Origin: Rhodobacteraceae bacterium WD3A24
GTDB lineage: Bacteria; Pseudomonadota; Alphaproteobacteria; Rhodobacterales; Rhodobacteraceae
Reading direction: 5' to 3'
DNA length: 48,984 nucleotides
NCBI GenBank assembly: GCA_002967695.1
Contig: PUHN01000025.1
Coordinates: 1 to 48,984 of the forward strand
The notes beneath the pieces were generated by a model. That model was given only the letters and a program-made list of their open reading frames with translations. It was not told the DNA's origin and ran no database searches. Shown here in pieces: positions 28,094 through 35,922 of the stretch; positions within the stretch are counted from its first letter, which is position 1; the number at the start of each line of letters is the position of its first letter. A program made the translations under genes and the position numbers.

Positions 28094-28795
28094 TCAGCCG
28101 CCGGCGGTCTGCGCCGTCTCGGGGGCCAGGAGCCGGCGCAGCGCCGCGGCACAGTCCTGCACCGCCGGGGCGGCGGCGGCGATGTCGAGATCGGCCATCG
28201 CCACCACCCCCACACAGGGCTCCAGCGGCCGTTCGGCCATCTGAGGGGTCAGCACCGGGCTCGCCACCCCGACCGCCCCTGTCTGCAACTCGCCCCGTGT
28301 GGCGGCAAAGCCCTGCGCCCGGGCGCGGGTCACCGCCTCCGGCTCGTCCGGGCGGGGCGCGCGCCCGGCCAGGATCGCCTGTCCGCTGGCGCCGCGGGTC
28401 AGCGGGTGGCGGCTGCCCAGCCGGTAGCCCACGCGCAGGACGCCCTGATCGGCGTCCTCCACGAGGATCGCCACACAGCTGTCGCCCTGGGCCACCGACA
28501 TGAAGGCGGCCGCGCGCGTCTGGCGCGCCAGATCGCGCAGAAGCGGCGCGGCCGCCGCGCGGAACTGCGGCTCGAACTGCGCGGCCAGCGCCATCACCCC
28601 CCCGCCGAGCGCGACGCGCCCCTCGCCGCCCCGGCGCACCAGCCCGCGCGCCTCCAGCGTGGCGACCAGCCGGTAGGTGACGGCCTTGTGCACCTCGAGC
28701 GCGTCCGACAGCGCCGTGATCGACAGCCCGGCAGGGCTCTCGGCGAGAAGTTCGAGAACCCTCAGCCCCCGGTCGAGTGTCTGCAGCGTGCTCAT
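28094..28795 (-). CDS. IclR-family transcriptional regulator
   Basis: 233 residues. The start MSTLQTLDRG follows GGGAGG; the longer frame adds 46 unlikely codons. The N-terminal winged HTH is TLDRGLRVLELLAESPAGLSITALSDALEVHKAVTYRLVATLEARG, and the rest is a GAF-like IclR effector domain (RHPLTRGASGQAILAG). IclR regulators commonly bind aromatic or acid ligands. Divergent from the P450-TRAP2 operon with a 118-bp gap, it probably controls that operon. Confidence 0.92.
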   Translation of the reverse strand: MSTLQTLDRGLRVLELLAESPAGLSITALSDALEVHKAVTYRLVATLEARGLVRRGGEGRVALGGGVMALAAQFEPQFRAAAAPLLRDLARQTRAAAFMSVAQGDSCVAILVEDADQGVLRVGYRLGSRHPLTRGASGQAILAGRAPRPDEPEAVTRARAQGFAATRGELQTGAVGVASPVLTPQMAERPLEPCVGVVAMADLDIAAAAPAVQDCAAALRRLLAPETAQTAGG

Positions 28796-28826
28796 GCCTG
28801 CCTCCCTGCCCGCCCGGTGCGGCGGG

Positions 28827-28854
28827 TTGACACATCCATCAAAGCAGGTATTTT
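28827..28854 (+). promoter_or_regulatory. Putative promoter of P450-TRAP2 operon
   Basis: TTGACA (28827-28832), 16-bp spacer, TATTTT (28849-28854), with an expected untranslated leader of about 50 bases before the P450 ATG. TTCGAA just downstream is a small palindrome that an IclR dimer might cover. The -35 is consensus-perfect, which is rare in this GC-rich window. Confidence 0.5.
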
Positions 28855-28913
28855 CGAATTGTGCAAGGGTTGGTGCGATATCAGTAACTCGCCACCCAGT
28901 AATCGGGGGAAGG

Positions 28914-31226
28914 ATGACCGACGCCGCCACCACCGACCGGCCCGCAGCCCCGCACGCGGCGGGCTGCCCCTTTTCCGGCCACGCGCGCCGGTTCGACCCG
29001 TTCGGCGAGGATTATCAGCGCGACCCCGCCGAGGCGCTGCGCTGGTCGCGCGAAGGCGAGCCGGTCTTCTACTCCGAGGTGCTGGGCTACTGGGTGGTCA
29101 GCCGCTACGACGACATCAAGGCGATCTTCCGCGACAACATCACCTTTTCGCCCTCGATCGCGCTCGAGAAGATCACGCCGCCGACCGACGAGGCGCTGGA
29201 GATCCTGCGCAAGTACGACTTCAACCTGCAGCGCACCATGGTCAACGAGGACGAGCCGGTGCACATGGAGCGCCGGCGCGCCCTGCTCGACGCCTTCAGC
29301 CCCGAGGCGCTGGAAGAGCACGCGCCGATGGTCCGCCGGCTCGTGCGCGAGAAGGTCGACGCGATGATCGACAAGGGCGAGGCCGACCTGGTCGACGAGC
29401 TGCTGTGGGAGGTGCCGCTGACGGTGGCACTCCACTTCCTCGGCGTGCCCGAGGAGGACATGGCCAAGCTGCGCGAGTTCTCGGTGGCGCACACCGTCAA
29501 CACCTGGGGCCGGCCCTCGGACGAGGAACAACGCCATGTCGCCGAGGGCGTGGGCCGTTTCTGGCAGTACTCTGGCGAGGTTCTGGCGCGGATGCAGGCC
29601 GGCCCGGACGGGCATGGCTGGATGTACGACATGATCCGCAAGAACCGCGAGATGCCCGAGGTCGTCACCGACAACTACCTGCACTCGATGATGATGGCGA
29701 TCATCGTCGCCGCGCACGAGACGACCGCCCACGCCACCGCCAACGCCTTCCGCCAGCTTCTCTCGCGCCCCGAGGTCTGGGCCGAGCTGTGCGAGACCCC
29801 CGCGCTGATCCCCAACGCGGCCGAGGAATGCCTGCGCCATTCGGGCTCGGTCGTCGCCTGGCGCCGGATCGCGACGCGCGAGACGCAGGTGGGCGGCGTG
29901 ACGATCCCCGAGGGGGGCAAGATCCTGATGGTCACCGCCTCGGCCAATCACGACCCGCGCCACTTCGAGAACCCCGACGACCTCGACATCTACCGCGACA
30001 ACACCGCCGAGCACCTGACCTTCGGTTATGGCAGCCACCAGTGCATGGGCAAGAATCTCGGCCGGATGGAGATGCGCATCATCCTCGAGGAATTCACCCG
30101 CCGCCTGCCACATATGGAGCTGGCGCCCGATCAGGACTTCACCTTCCTGCCCAACACCTCCTTCCGCGGGCCGGAGCATGTGTGGGTGCGCTGGGATCCG
30201 GCGCGGAACCCCGAGCGGGCCGACCCCTCGATCCGCGACGGCGGGCGCGAGTTCCCGGTGGGCGCGCCATCGGTGCGCGAAGTCGCCCGCAGCCTGCGGG
30301 TGGCCGAGCGGCGCCATGAGGCAACGGGCGTGATGGGGCTGGTGCTGGAGCACCCGTCGGGCCGCGCCTTGCCGCGCTGGAGCCCGGGCGCGCATCTCGA
30401 CGTCATCCTGCCCGGCGGCGAGACGCGCAAATACTCGCTCTGCGGCCCGGCCGGGGCCGAGACCTACCAGATCGCGGTGCTGCGCGAGCCCGAAAGCCGC
30501 GGCGGCTCGGCCTGGCTGCACGACGCCGTGCAGGCCGGCGACCGGCTCAGCGTGCGCGGGCCGCGCAACCATTTCCGGCTGGACGAGGACGCGCCGGCGC
30601 ATGTACTGATCGCCGGGGGCATCGGCATCACGCCGATCATCGCCATGGCAGACCGTCTGCGCGCACTGGGGCGCGACTACCGCATCCACTACGCTGGCCG
30701 CGCGCGCGCCGGCATGGCCTTTGCCGACCGGCTGGAGCGCGACCACGGCGACCGGCTGACCCTCTACCCCGGCGATGCGGGCGCGCGGATGGATCTCGGC
30801 GCGATCTTCGAGGCGGCCCCGGCCGGCGCGCAGATCTGCGCCTGCGGCCCCGAAAGGCTGCTTTCGGCGCTGGAGGCAATGGCCGAGGGGCGCGACTGCA
30901 CCCTGACGGTGGAGCATTTTAGCGCCAGCTCGGGGCTGCTCGACCCGGCCAACGAGACGGCCTTCGAGGTGGAGCTGCGCGATTCCGACCTGACCCTGAC
31001 AGTGCCGGCCGACCGGACGCTGCTCGAGGTGCTGCGCTCGAAAGGGATCGACGTGGCCAGCGACTGCGAGGAAGGGCTGTGCGGCTCCTGCGAACTGGAG
31101 GTCGTCGCCGGCGATGTCGATCACCGCGACCGCGTGCTCAGCCGCGCCGAACGCCGCGAGGGCACGCGCATGATGGCGTGCTGTTCACGCGCGAGGAATG
31201 GTGGCAAGCTGGTTCTCGGAGCCTGA
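28914..31226 (+). CDS. Self-sufficient cytochrome P450, CYP116B type (P450-FMN reductase-ferredoxin)
   Basis: 770 residues, the usual size of CYP116B enzymes such as P450RhF. The P450 domain (1-430) shows I-helix AAHETT (266-271), ECLR (305-308) and the heme loop FGYGSHQCMGKN with ligand C377. The reductase has RKYSLCG (505-511, flavin) and GGIGITP (568-574, nucleotide). The ferredoxin has C718, C723, C726 and C756/757. Electrons run from NAD(P)H via FMN and [2Fe-2S] to heme, so no partner proteins are needed. It should monooxygenate a small organic substrate in the cytoplasm. It is followed after 35 bp by TRAP2. Its reductase tail closely resembles that of the dehalogenase at 21304-24534. 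Confidence 0.96.
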   Translation: MTDAATTDRPAAPHAAGCPFSGHARRFDPFGEDYQRDPAEALRWSREGEPVFYSEVLGYWVVSRYDDIKAIFRDNITFSPSIALEKITPPTDEALEILRKYDFNLQRTMVNEDEPVHMERRRALLDAFSPEALEEHAPMVRRLVREKVDAMIDKGEADLVDELLWEVPLTVALHFLGVPEEDMAKLREFSVAHTVNTWGRPSDEEQRHVAEGVGRFWQYSGEVLARMQAGPDGHGWMYDMIRKNREMPEVVTDNYLHSMMMAIIVAAHETTAHATANAFRQLLSRPEVWAELCETPALIPNAAEECLRHSGSVVAWRRIATRETQVGGVTIPEGGKILMVTASANHDPRHFENPDDLDIYRDNTAEHLTFGYGSHQCMGKNLGRMEMRIILEEFTRRLPHMELAPDQDFTFLPNTSFRGPEHVWVRWDPARNPERADPSIRDGGREFPVGAPSVREVARSLRVAERRHEATGVMGLVLEHPSGRALPRWSPGAHLDVILPGGETRKYSLCGPAGAETYQIAVLREPESRGGSAWLHDAVQAGDRLSVRGPRNHFRLDEDAPAHVLIAGGIGITPIIAMADRLRALGRDYRIHYAGRARAGMAFADRLERDHGDRLTLYPGDAGARMDLGAIFEAAPAGAQICACGPERLLSALEAMAEGRDCTLTVEHFSASSGLLDPANETAFEVELRDSDLTLTVPADRTLLEVLRSKGIDVASDCEEGLCGSCELEVVAGDVDHRDRVLSRAERREGTRMMACCSRARNGGKLVLGA

Positions 31227-31261
31227 AGGCAGACAATGCAAACCCAAGGGAGGGACATACC

Positions 31262-32302
31262 ATGACCGTTCGCAAGAGCCTTGCGCGACTGGCCGCCGCC
31301 ACCGCGCTGACCGGCGCGGCCACCGGCGCCGCGACCGCGCAGACCGAATTGACGCTCAGCCACTTCCTACCGGCCGTCCACGGCATCCATACCGATTTCA
31401 TCGTGCCCTGGACCGAGCAGATCACCGAATGCACCGATGGCGAGGTCACGTTCGAGATCTTCCCCGGCGGCACGCAGCGCGGCAATGTCGCCCGCCAGCA
31501 GGAGCAGGTCCTCGCCGGCGTGGTGGACATCGCCCACGGGCTGCACGGCATCCCGCGCGGGCGCTTCCCGCGCACATCACTGATCGACCTGCCCTTCCTG
31601 ACCGAGGATGCCGGCGCGGCCACGCATGCGCTGTGGTCGAATTTCGACGAGTATCTCTCGCAGGAATATGACGGGCTCAAGGTGCTCGCGTTGCACGCCC
31701 ATAACGGTGGCCTGATCCACACCGTCGACGCGCCGGTCGAGACGATGGAAGACCTCGAAGGCATGCGCATCCGCACGCCCAGCCCGGCGATCTCGCAGAT
31801 GCTCGAATTCCTCGGCGCCTCGCCGCAGGGCCTGCCGCCGGGTCAGGTCTATGAGAACCTGCAGCGCGGCGTGATCGACGGCACCGTGTTCCCGTGGGAT
31901 CCGGTCAACAGCTTCGGACTGGCCGAGGTGCTCAATTATCACCTCGATGCAGGGGTCTACACGGTCTCCTTCTTCTTCGTGATGAACCAGGACCGCTTCG
32001 ACTCGCTGCCCCAGCAGGCGCAGGCCTGCATCGACGAGCACTCGGGCGACGCGCTGGTGGCCAATTTCGGCGACTGGTGGGATGACTGGGACGCGCCGGG
32101 CCGCGAGGCCGCGCTCGCCGATGGCGGCGAGATCACCGAGCTGTCGGACGACGAGCGCGCGCGCTGGCGCGAGGCGCTCCAGCCGATGATCGACAGCTAC
32201 ATCGAGGGCGTTGAGGCCGACGGCGTGGACAACGCCCGCGAAATCTATCAGGCGTTCCAGGACAGCATCGCGGAATACAACGCCGAACACGAGATGCAGT
32301 GA
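31262..32302 (+). CDS. dctP: TRAP transporter solute-binding protein, DctP type (system 2)
   Basis: 346 residues with a signal peptide ending near ATAQ. Family signatures are ELTLSHFLPAVHGIHTDFIVPW, FEIFPGGTQRGNVARQQEQVLAGVVDIAHGL and MRIRTPSPAISQM, which has the carboxylate-contacting arginine. The acidic tail (EYNAEHEMQ) is typical. It is clearly different in sequence from the system 1 receptor, so the two importers probably take different acids. It sits in the P450 operon; AAGGGAGGG precedes the ATG. An attenuator-like hairpin follows the gene. Confidence 0.94.
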   Translation: MTVRKSLARLAAATALTGAATGAATAQTELTLSHFLPAVHGIHTDFIVPWTEQITECTDGEVTFEIFPGGTQRGNVARQQEQVLAGVVDIAHGLHGIPRGRFPRTSLIDLPFLTEDAGAATHALWSNFDEYLSQEYDGLKVLALHAHNGGLIHTVDAPVETMEDLEGMRIRTPSPAISQMLEFLGASPQGLPPGQVYENLQRGVIDGTVFPWDPVNSFGLAEVLNYHLDAGVYTVSFFFVMNQDRFDSLPQQAQACIDEHSGDALVANFGDWWDDWDAPGREAALADGGEITELSDDERARWREALQPMIDSYIEGVEADGVDNAREIYQAFQDSIAEYNAEHEMQ

Positions 32303-32310
32303 CACCCCGT

Positions 32311-32345
32311 CCGGGACCGGGCCGCGCGCCCGGCCCCGGCTTTCT
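32311..32345 (+). terminator. Attenuating hairpin between TRAP2 dctP and dctQ
   Basis: CCGGGACCGGGC (32311-32322) pairs with GCCCGGCCCCGG (32328-32339), 12 bp with one A-C mismatch and a 5-base loop, followed by CTTTCTT. It probably terminates part of the transcript, giving more binding protein than permease, and protects the dctP mRNA end. Confidence 0.55.
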
Positions 32346-32372
32346 TCCCACCCCGCTCGCAGGGAGAAGTCC

Positions 32373-32858
32373 ATGCGCTGGCTCGACCGCGCCATCGAGG
32401 CGCTGGCCGCCCTCGGCGTGATCGCCTATGGCCTCGCCGCCATCGTCACCGTGGCCGATATCCTCGGCCGGGTGGTGGGCCTCGCCGTGGCGGGCGTGGT
32501 CGATATCGTCCAGCTCTTCGTGCTGGCAGGGGCGTGGTTCGTCATCCCATGGGCCTTCGTCGCCGGCGCGCATGTCGGGGTCGAGTTCGTCGTGGACGCC
32601 CTGCCCGCCGCGCTCGGGCGGCTGATCCGCGCCTTCGCCGCGCTTCTGGCGGGCGGGCTGCTGATCCTCATGCTGCTCTATGGCCACGACGCCTTCCAGA
32701 CCCAGCAGATGCTGGGCGACACCTCGCAGCAGCTGGGCATCCCGATCATGTATTTCTGGTGGCCGGTGCTGATCGGCCAGGCCGCCGCGGTGGCCGCGAC
32801 CGGCTCGGTCCTCATTCGCCTGGGCCGGCAGGCCATGGGCGCGGAGGCGGCGCGGTGA
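32373..32858 (+). CDS. dctQ: TRAP transporter small permease, DctQ type (system 2)
   Basis: 161 residues, four membrane helices. The start MRWLDRAIEAL follows AGGGAGAAG. DctQ features include VADILGRVVGLAVAGVVDIVQLFVLAGAWFVIPWAFVAGAHVGVEFVVD. It overlaps the dctM start by four bases (GTGA). It works with DctM in secondary uptake. Confidence 0.92.
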   Translation: MRWLDRAIEALAALGVIAYGLAAIVTVADILGRVVGLAVAGVVDIVQLFVLAGAWFVIPWAFVAGAHVGVEFVVDALPAALGRLIRAFAALLAGGLLILMLLYGHDAFQTQQMLGDTSQQLGIPIMYFWWPVLIGQAAAVAATGSVLIRLGRQAMGAEAAR

Positions 32859-34156
32859 GCGGGGCGGCGGCCGGCGCGCTGGGGTTTCTGCTCGCCCTCG
32901 GGCTCATCGGGCTGGGCGTGCCCGTCGCGGTGGCGATGGCGGCCGTGGGCGTGGCGGGCTACTGGCTGCTCGAAGGCTGGTACGGGACCGGCTATATCCT
33001 GGGCTCCACCCCCTTCGAGTCGATCTTTCCCTATTCCTTCAGCGTGATCCCGCTCTTCGTGATGATGGGCGTCTTCGCCTCGCGGGCGGGGCTATCGCGC
33101 TCGCTCTTCGACCTGCTCAACGGCTTTGTCGGGCATCTGCGCGGGGGGCTGGCCGTCTCGGCGGTAGGGGCGAGCGCGATTTTCGGGGCGATCTGCGGCT
33201 CCTCGCTGGCGACGGTGGCCACCATCGGGCGCGTGGCTATCCCCGAGATGCGCCGGCGCGACTACGACGACTCGCTCTCGGCGGCCTCGGTCGCGGCGGG
33301 CGGCACGCTGGGCGTGCTGATCCCGCCCTCGATCCTGCTGGTCATCTACGGGCTGCTCACGCAAAGCTCTATCGGCCAGCTCTTCATCGCCGCGATCATC
33401 CCCGGCATCCTTGGCGCGTTGCTCTATTCGGCGGCGATCGTCCTGCGGCTGCGCGCGCGCCCGCAGCTTGCGCCCGCCTCCGAGCGCACCCCATGGCGCG
33501 CAAGGCTGCGCCTGTTCGGCGGGGTGTGGCAGGTGCTGGCGCTGTTCGTGCTGGTCATCGGCGGGATCTATGCGGGCCTGTTCTCGCCCACCGAGGCGGC
33601 CGCGGTGGGCGCCGTGGGCGCCTTCCTGCTGGCGCTCTTCGCCGGCAGCCTCGATCGGGCCACCCTGCGCGACGTCGCGCGCGAGACCGCCGGGCTGACC
33701 GGCATGATCTTTTTCATCCTGATCGGCGCGGCGCTGTTCAACACCTTCCTTGAGACCACCGGCCTGCCCATGGCGCTGGCTGGAATGATCGAGGGCTCGG
33801 GGCTGGGCACGCTGCAGGTGATGCTTCTGGTGCTGGCCTTCTATCTGGTGCTGGGCTGCTTCATGGACTCGATGTCGATGATCCTGCTGACGGTGCCGCT
33901 GCTCGCGCCGGTTGCGGTGGCGCTGGATATCGACATGATCTGGTTCGGCATTCTTATCGTCACCGCCGCCGAGATCGGGCTGATCACCCCGCCGGTGGGG
34001 ATGAATCTGTTCGTGGTGCAGGCCACGGTGCGCGGGATCACCCAGGGCCGCGTGGTGCGCGGCATCCTGCCCTTCATCCTCGCCGATCTCGTGCGGCTGG
34101 CGATGCTTCTGGGCTTTCCCGCGCTCACGCTCTGGCTGCCGGGCATGATGTTCTGA
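32855..34156 (+). CDS. dctM: TRAP transporter large permease, DctM type (system 2), GTG start
   Basis: 433 residues starting at GTG 32855, overlapping the dctQ stop; no ATG is better placed. About twelve helices. Signatures include FVMMGVFASRAGLSRSLFDLLNGFVGHLRGGLAVSAVGAS, AASVAAGGTLGVLIPPSILLVIYG and GLITPPVGMNLFV. It is the last gene of the P450-TRAP2 operon. The inverted-repeat-bounded low-GC insertion begins only about six bases after its stop. Confidence 0.94.
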   Translation: MSGAAAGALGFLLALGLIGLGVPVAVAMAAVGVAGYWLLEGWYGTGYILGSTPFESIFPYSFSVIPLFVMMGVFASRAGLSRSLFDLLNGFVGHLRGGLAVSAVGASAIFGAICGSSLATVATIGRVAIPEMRRRDYDDSLSAASVAAGGTLGVLIPPSILLVIYGLLTQSSIGQLFIAAIIPGILGALLYSAAIVLRLRARPQLAPASERTPWRARLRLFGGVWQVLALFVLVIGGIYAGLFSPTEAAAVGAVGAFLLALFAGSLDRATLRDVARETAGLTGMIFFILIGAALFNTFLETTGLPMALAGMIEGSGLGTLQVMLLVLAFYLVLGCFMDSMSMILLTVPLLAPVAVALDIDMIWFGILIVTAAEIGLITPPVGMNLFVVQATVRGITQGRVVRGILPFILADLVRLAMLLGFPALTLWLPGMMF

Positions 34157-34161
34157 AGCTG

Positions 34162-34188
34162 GTGTTGTCCACCTGACACAAGATACCC
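34162..34188 (+). repeat. Left terminal inverted repeat of the insertion
   Basis: Begins GTGTTGTCCACCTGACA, six bases after the dctM stop. It pairs with 35218-35243 at 21/27 positions. Confidence 0.6.
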
Positions 34189-34470
34189 GCTGGAAGCAGG
34201 GTGTCGGATACTGGACCGGCATACTTGCGCGAAACGGTCAGATGGCAGCTAGGAGCCCAAACTGGATGGCCGCCCCAGCTTCAAATGCTGCGAGCGCAGT
34301 CGCCAGCAGACAGCCCGAAGCGGACATTGCTCAAACGCTCGACCTTTCACAAACAAGCGCTTATGCGCTTAACAGCGCGAAACAGTGCGATAACCGGAAC
34401 AAAGGCTGGCACCCACCACCAAACACCAATAGATTTAACTTGTATCGCAAATCTGCCAAAGGGAGCGAAC
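34189..34470. other. Gene-free leader within the insertion
   Basis: The open frame that runs through here into the membrane-protein gene has no coding character, and no alternative gene is convincing. Nothing else recognisable is seen apart from the Shine-Dalgarno-like GGGAG just before 34471. Confidence 0.5.
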
Positions 34471-34929
34471 ATGCTGGGTGCTCTGACCTTCGCCGGAAGT
34501 TTGATCGTGGCGTCGCTAGGCTTTCTTGTCGGGCGCTTCTACGCTGAATCTGAACGTATTTTGTCTGAAAAAAGAGGACACTACTTGGAATTCCTGAGCG
34601 CTCTGCCGCCTCTTCAGGACACCTACAATGACACAACGGAAGAAGAGTTCTTGATCACTCTGCGACCTGCAATGGAGTGCGTCCCTCGCCTTCTGTTTTA
34701 CGCAGACAAATCAGTTTTGATGGCCTGGGGCGTTTTGTACCAAAAGTACCTGGAAGCAAATGCGAACCTAAGCCCCGATAGCTCTAGTCTTGCCCCTGAG
34801 TACAAAGCGCTTGCGACTGCACAAAATGACCTAATCTTAGAAATGCGGCGCGATGCATTCCGGTGGTCGGTTTTCAATTACACCGGAAAATCGCGCGTTC
34901 CCGAGAAGTTGGACTTTCCCAATCCCTAG
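34471..34929 (+). CDS. Orphan single-span membrane protein carried by the insertion
   Basis: 152 residues. The start at 34471 follows GGGAGCGAAC; the open frame extends 90 codons upstream but that part reads as non-coding. Residues 1-22 form one membrane helix (LGALTFAGSLIVASLGFLVGRFY), followed by a basic stop-transfer and a cytoplasmic alpha-helical domain with many Leu, Glu and Tyr. Codon use (many A/T third positions) differs sharply from all neighbours, so it was probably acquired recently from a lower-GC genome. I do not recognise the family. Such membrane-anchored helical proteins occur among accessory and defence cargo, but no function can be assigned. Confidence 0.6.
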   Translation: MLGALTFAGSLIVASLGFLVGRFYAESERILSEKRGHYLEFLSALPPLQDTYNDTTEEEFLITLRPAMECVPRLLFYADKSVLMAWGVLYQKYLEANANLSPDSSSLAPEYKALATAQNDLILEMRRDAFRWSVFNYTGKSRVPEKLDFPNP

Positions 34930-35217
34930 AAATGCTCGGTTGCAAGCCAAACGGCTCTACTCGATTTGGTGCGAAAATCGTAACCCACGCACCACCTGCC
35001 AAGCATCAAACAAACCATGCGGCTAACGTGTTTCAAAAATCCGGTGCGGTTTATGACTAGCTTGTGTGTCTTACCAACCAACTTTGCAAAACCCGCTTCC
35101 TGCGCATCGCCGCCTTTCAGATCAATTTGAGCTGCAACTGCAGCGAGCAGCCGCGAGGTCCGCATAGCTGCCCTCGGACCTCCGTCCGAGCGACCGAGGG
35201 CGCACCGGAGGCAGACT
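34930..35217. other. Gene-free tail of the insertion, with one hairpin
   Basis: No supportable gene on either strand. A perfect hairpin CTCGGAC-CTCC-GTCCGAG lies at 35173-35190, followed by an alternative partner CCGAGGG; it may terminate the passenger transcript. Confidence 0.45.
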
Positions 35218-35243
35218 GGGAACCTTCTGTCAGGGGCGAACAC
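35218..35243 (-). repeat. Right terminal inverted repeat of the insertion
   Basis: Read on minus it begins GTGTTCGCCCCTGACA. Its first G is the last base of the TAG stop codon of the adjacent minus-strand membrane-protein gene. Confidence 0.6.
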
Positions 35244-35818
35244 TAGCCCGCCTTCCCGCCCCGGCCGGCCATGCCCATCCCTAAACCGAGGATCAGTGCG
35301 AGGCCGAGCCCGCCGATGATGCGCAAATCCCACTCGGCGCTGTTGGCCGTCAGCGAGAGCGTGGCGGACTCGAGATCGACCCGGCTGGACGGCTCGATAT
35401 CGGCGCGCACCAGATAGCCGGCATCGACCGGCACCTCGAAGGTGCCCAGATTGACGCTGTGACCGCGAACGCGGCTGGAGCGGCCGGACTCGTCGCTGGG
35501 ATCGTTGGCGATCCCGCTTTCGGTGAAGATGTCCTTGATATCGACATCCTCGTCGCCGCCGATCGCGACATCATAGGTGGCGATGCGTCCGCCCAGCCGG
35601 CCGGAATACTCAAGGCCGAGAACCCCGCGCACCGGGTCCATTTCAGGGCTCAGGGCGACGGGCAGCTCCTCGCTGCGGCCCTGCGGCGCCAGCTCGATCC
35701 GCGCGACCGTGTCGCCCGACCAGGAAATCACGTAGAGGACGTAGAACAGCCCGCCCGCGATCGCGAGCACCGCGAGCCAGCCTCCAAGGGTGTTGAGCGC
35801 GCTGCGTTGTCCGGCCAT
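35243..35818 (-). CDS. Membrane protein with N- and C-terminal helices, possibly truncated by insertion
   Basis: 191 residues. The start MAGQRSALN is set by GGGAGG six bases upstream. Helix one is at about 9-31 (LGGWLAVLAIAGGLFYVLYVISW), then a mostly beta, acidic extracytoplasmic domain of about 120 residues. Helix two (IIGGLGLALILGLGMGMA) ends in a glycine/lysine-rich tail. The TAG stop is formed exactly at the right end of the adjacent insertion, so the original C-terminus may have been longer. Family not recognised. Confidence 0.7.
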   Translation of the reverse strand: MAGQRSALNTLGGWLAVLAIAGGLFYVLYVISWSGDTVARIELAPQGRSEELPVALSPEMDPVRGVLGLEYSGRLGGRIATYDVAIGGDEDVDIKDIFTESGIANDPSDESGRSSRVRGHSVNLGTFEVPVDAGYLVRADIEPSSRVDLESATLSLTANSAEWDLRIIGGLGLALILGLGMGMAGRGGKAG

Positions 35819-35858
35819 GGGCATCCTCCCTTGATCACCACCAAGAAGAGCACGCCCC

Positions 35859-35899
35859 GACTCCCCCGCGAAAGGGGGCCGTGCCGCCCAGGGGGAGTC
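35859..35899 (-). terminator. Stem-loop after the racemase gene
   Basis: GACTCCCCC (35859-35867) and GGGGGAGTC (35891-35899) are a perfect 9-bp inverted repeat. An inner GGGGG offers a competing 5-bp stem with the left arm. Lying between the racemase stop and the next minus-strand gene, it probably ends or attenuates the racemase transcript; there is no U-tract. Confidence 0.4.
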
Positions 35900-35922
35900 T
35901 GTGGCCGGGCAGCAACGTCGCG

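Larger units (their letters stand above)
34162..35243. mobile_element. Low-GC insertion with terminal inverted repeats, no recognisable transposase
   Basis: A 1082-bp block of visibly lower GC (close to 50% by eye against about 70% around it). Its ends, 34162-34188 and 35218-35243, match as inverted repeats at 21 of 27 columns with one gap (core GTGTT..CC.CCTGACA.AAG.T.CCC). It holds one membrane-protein gene (34471-34929). No transposase, integrase or clear target duplication was found. It is therefore best read as a non-autonomous or decayed transposable element carrying a passenger gene. Confidence 0.6.

Noticed and set aside
34201-34470. Longer N-terminus for the passenger membrane protein, starting at 34201
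   Set aside because: The extra 90 codons would begin just inside the left inverted repeat region and read as non-coding; a good Shine-Dalgarno precedes 34471.
34162-35243. Intact insertion sequence
   Set aside because: Terminal repeats are present but no transposase frame or target-site duplication could be found, so it is listed only as an element of uncertain type.
34926-35333. Minus-strand open frame crossing the right end of the insertion
   Set aside because: Crosses the GC discontinuity and overlaps the real membrane-protein gene in another frame.
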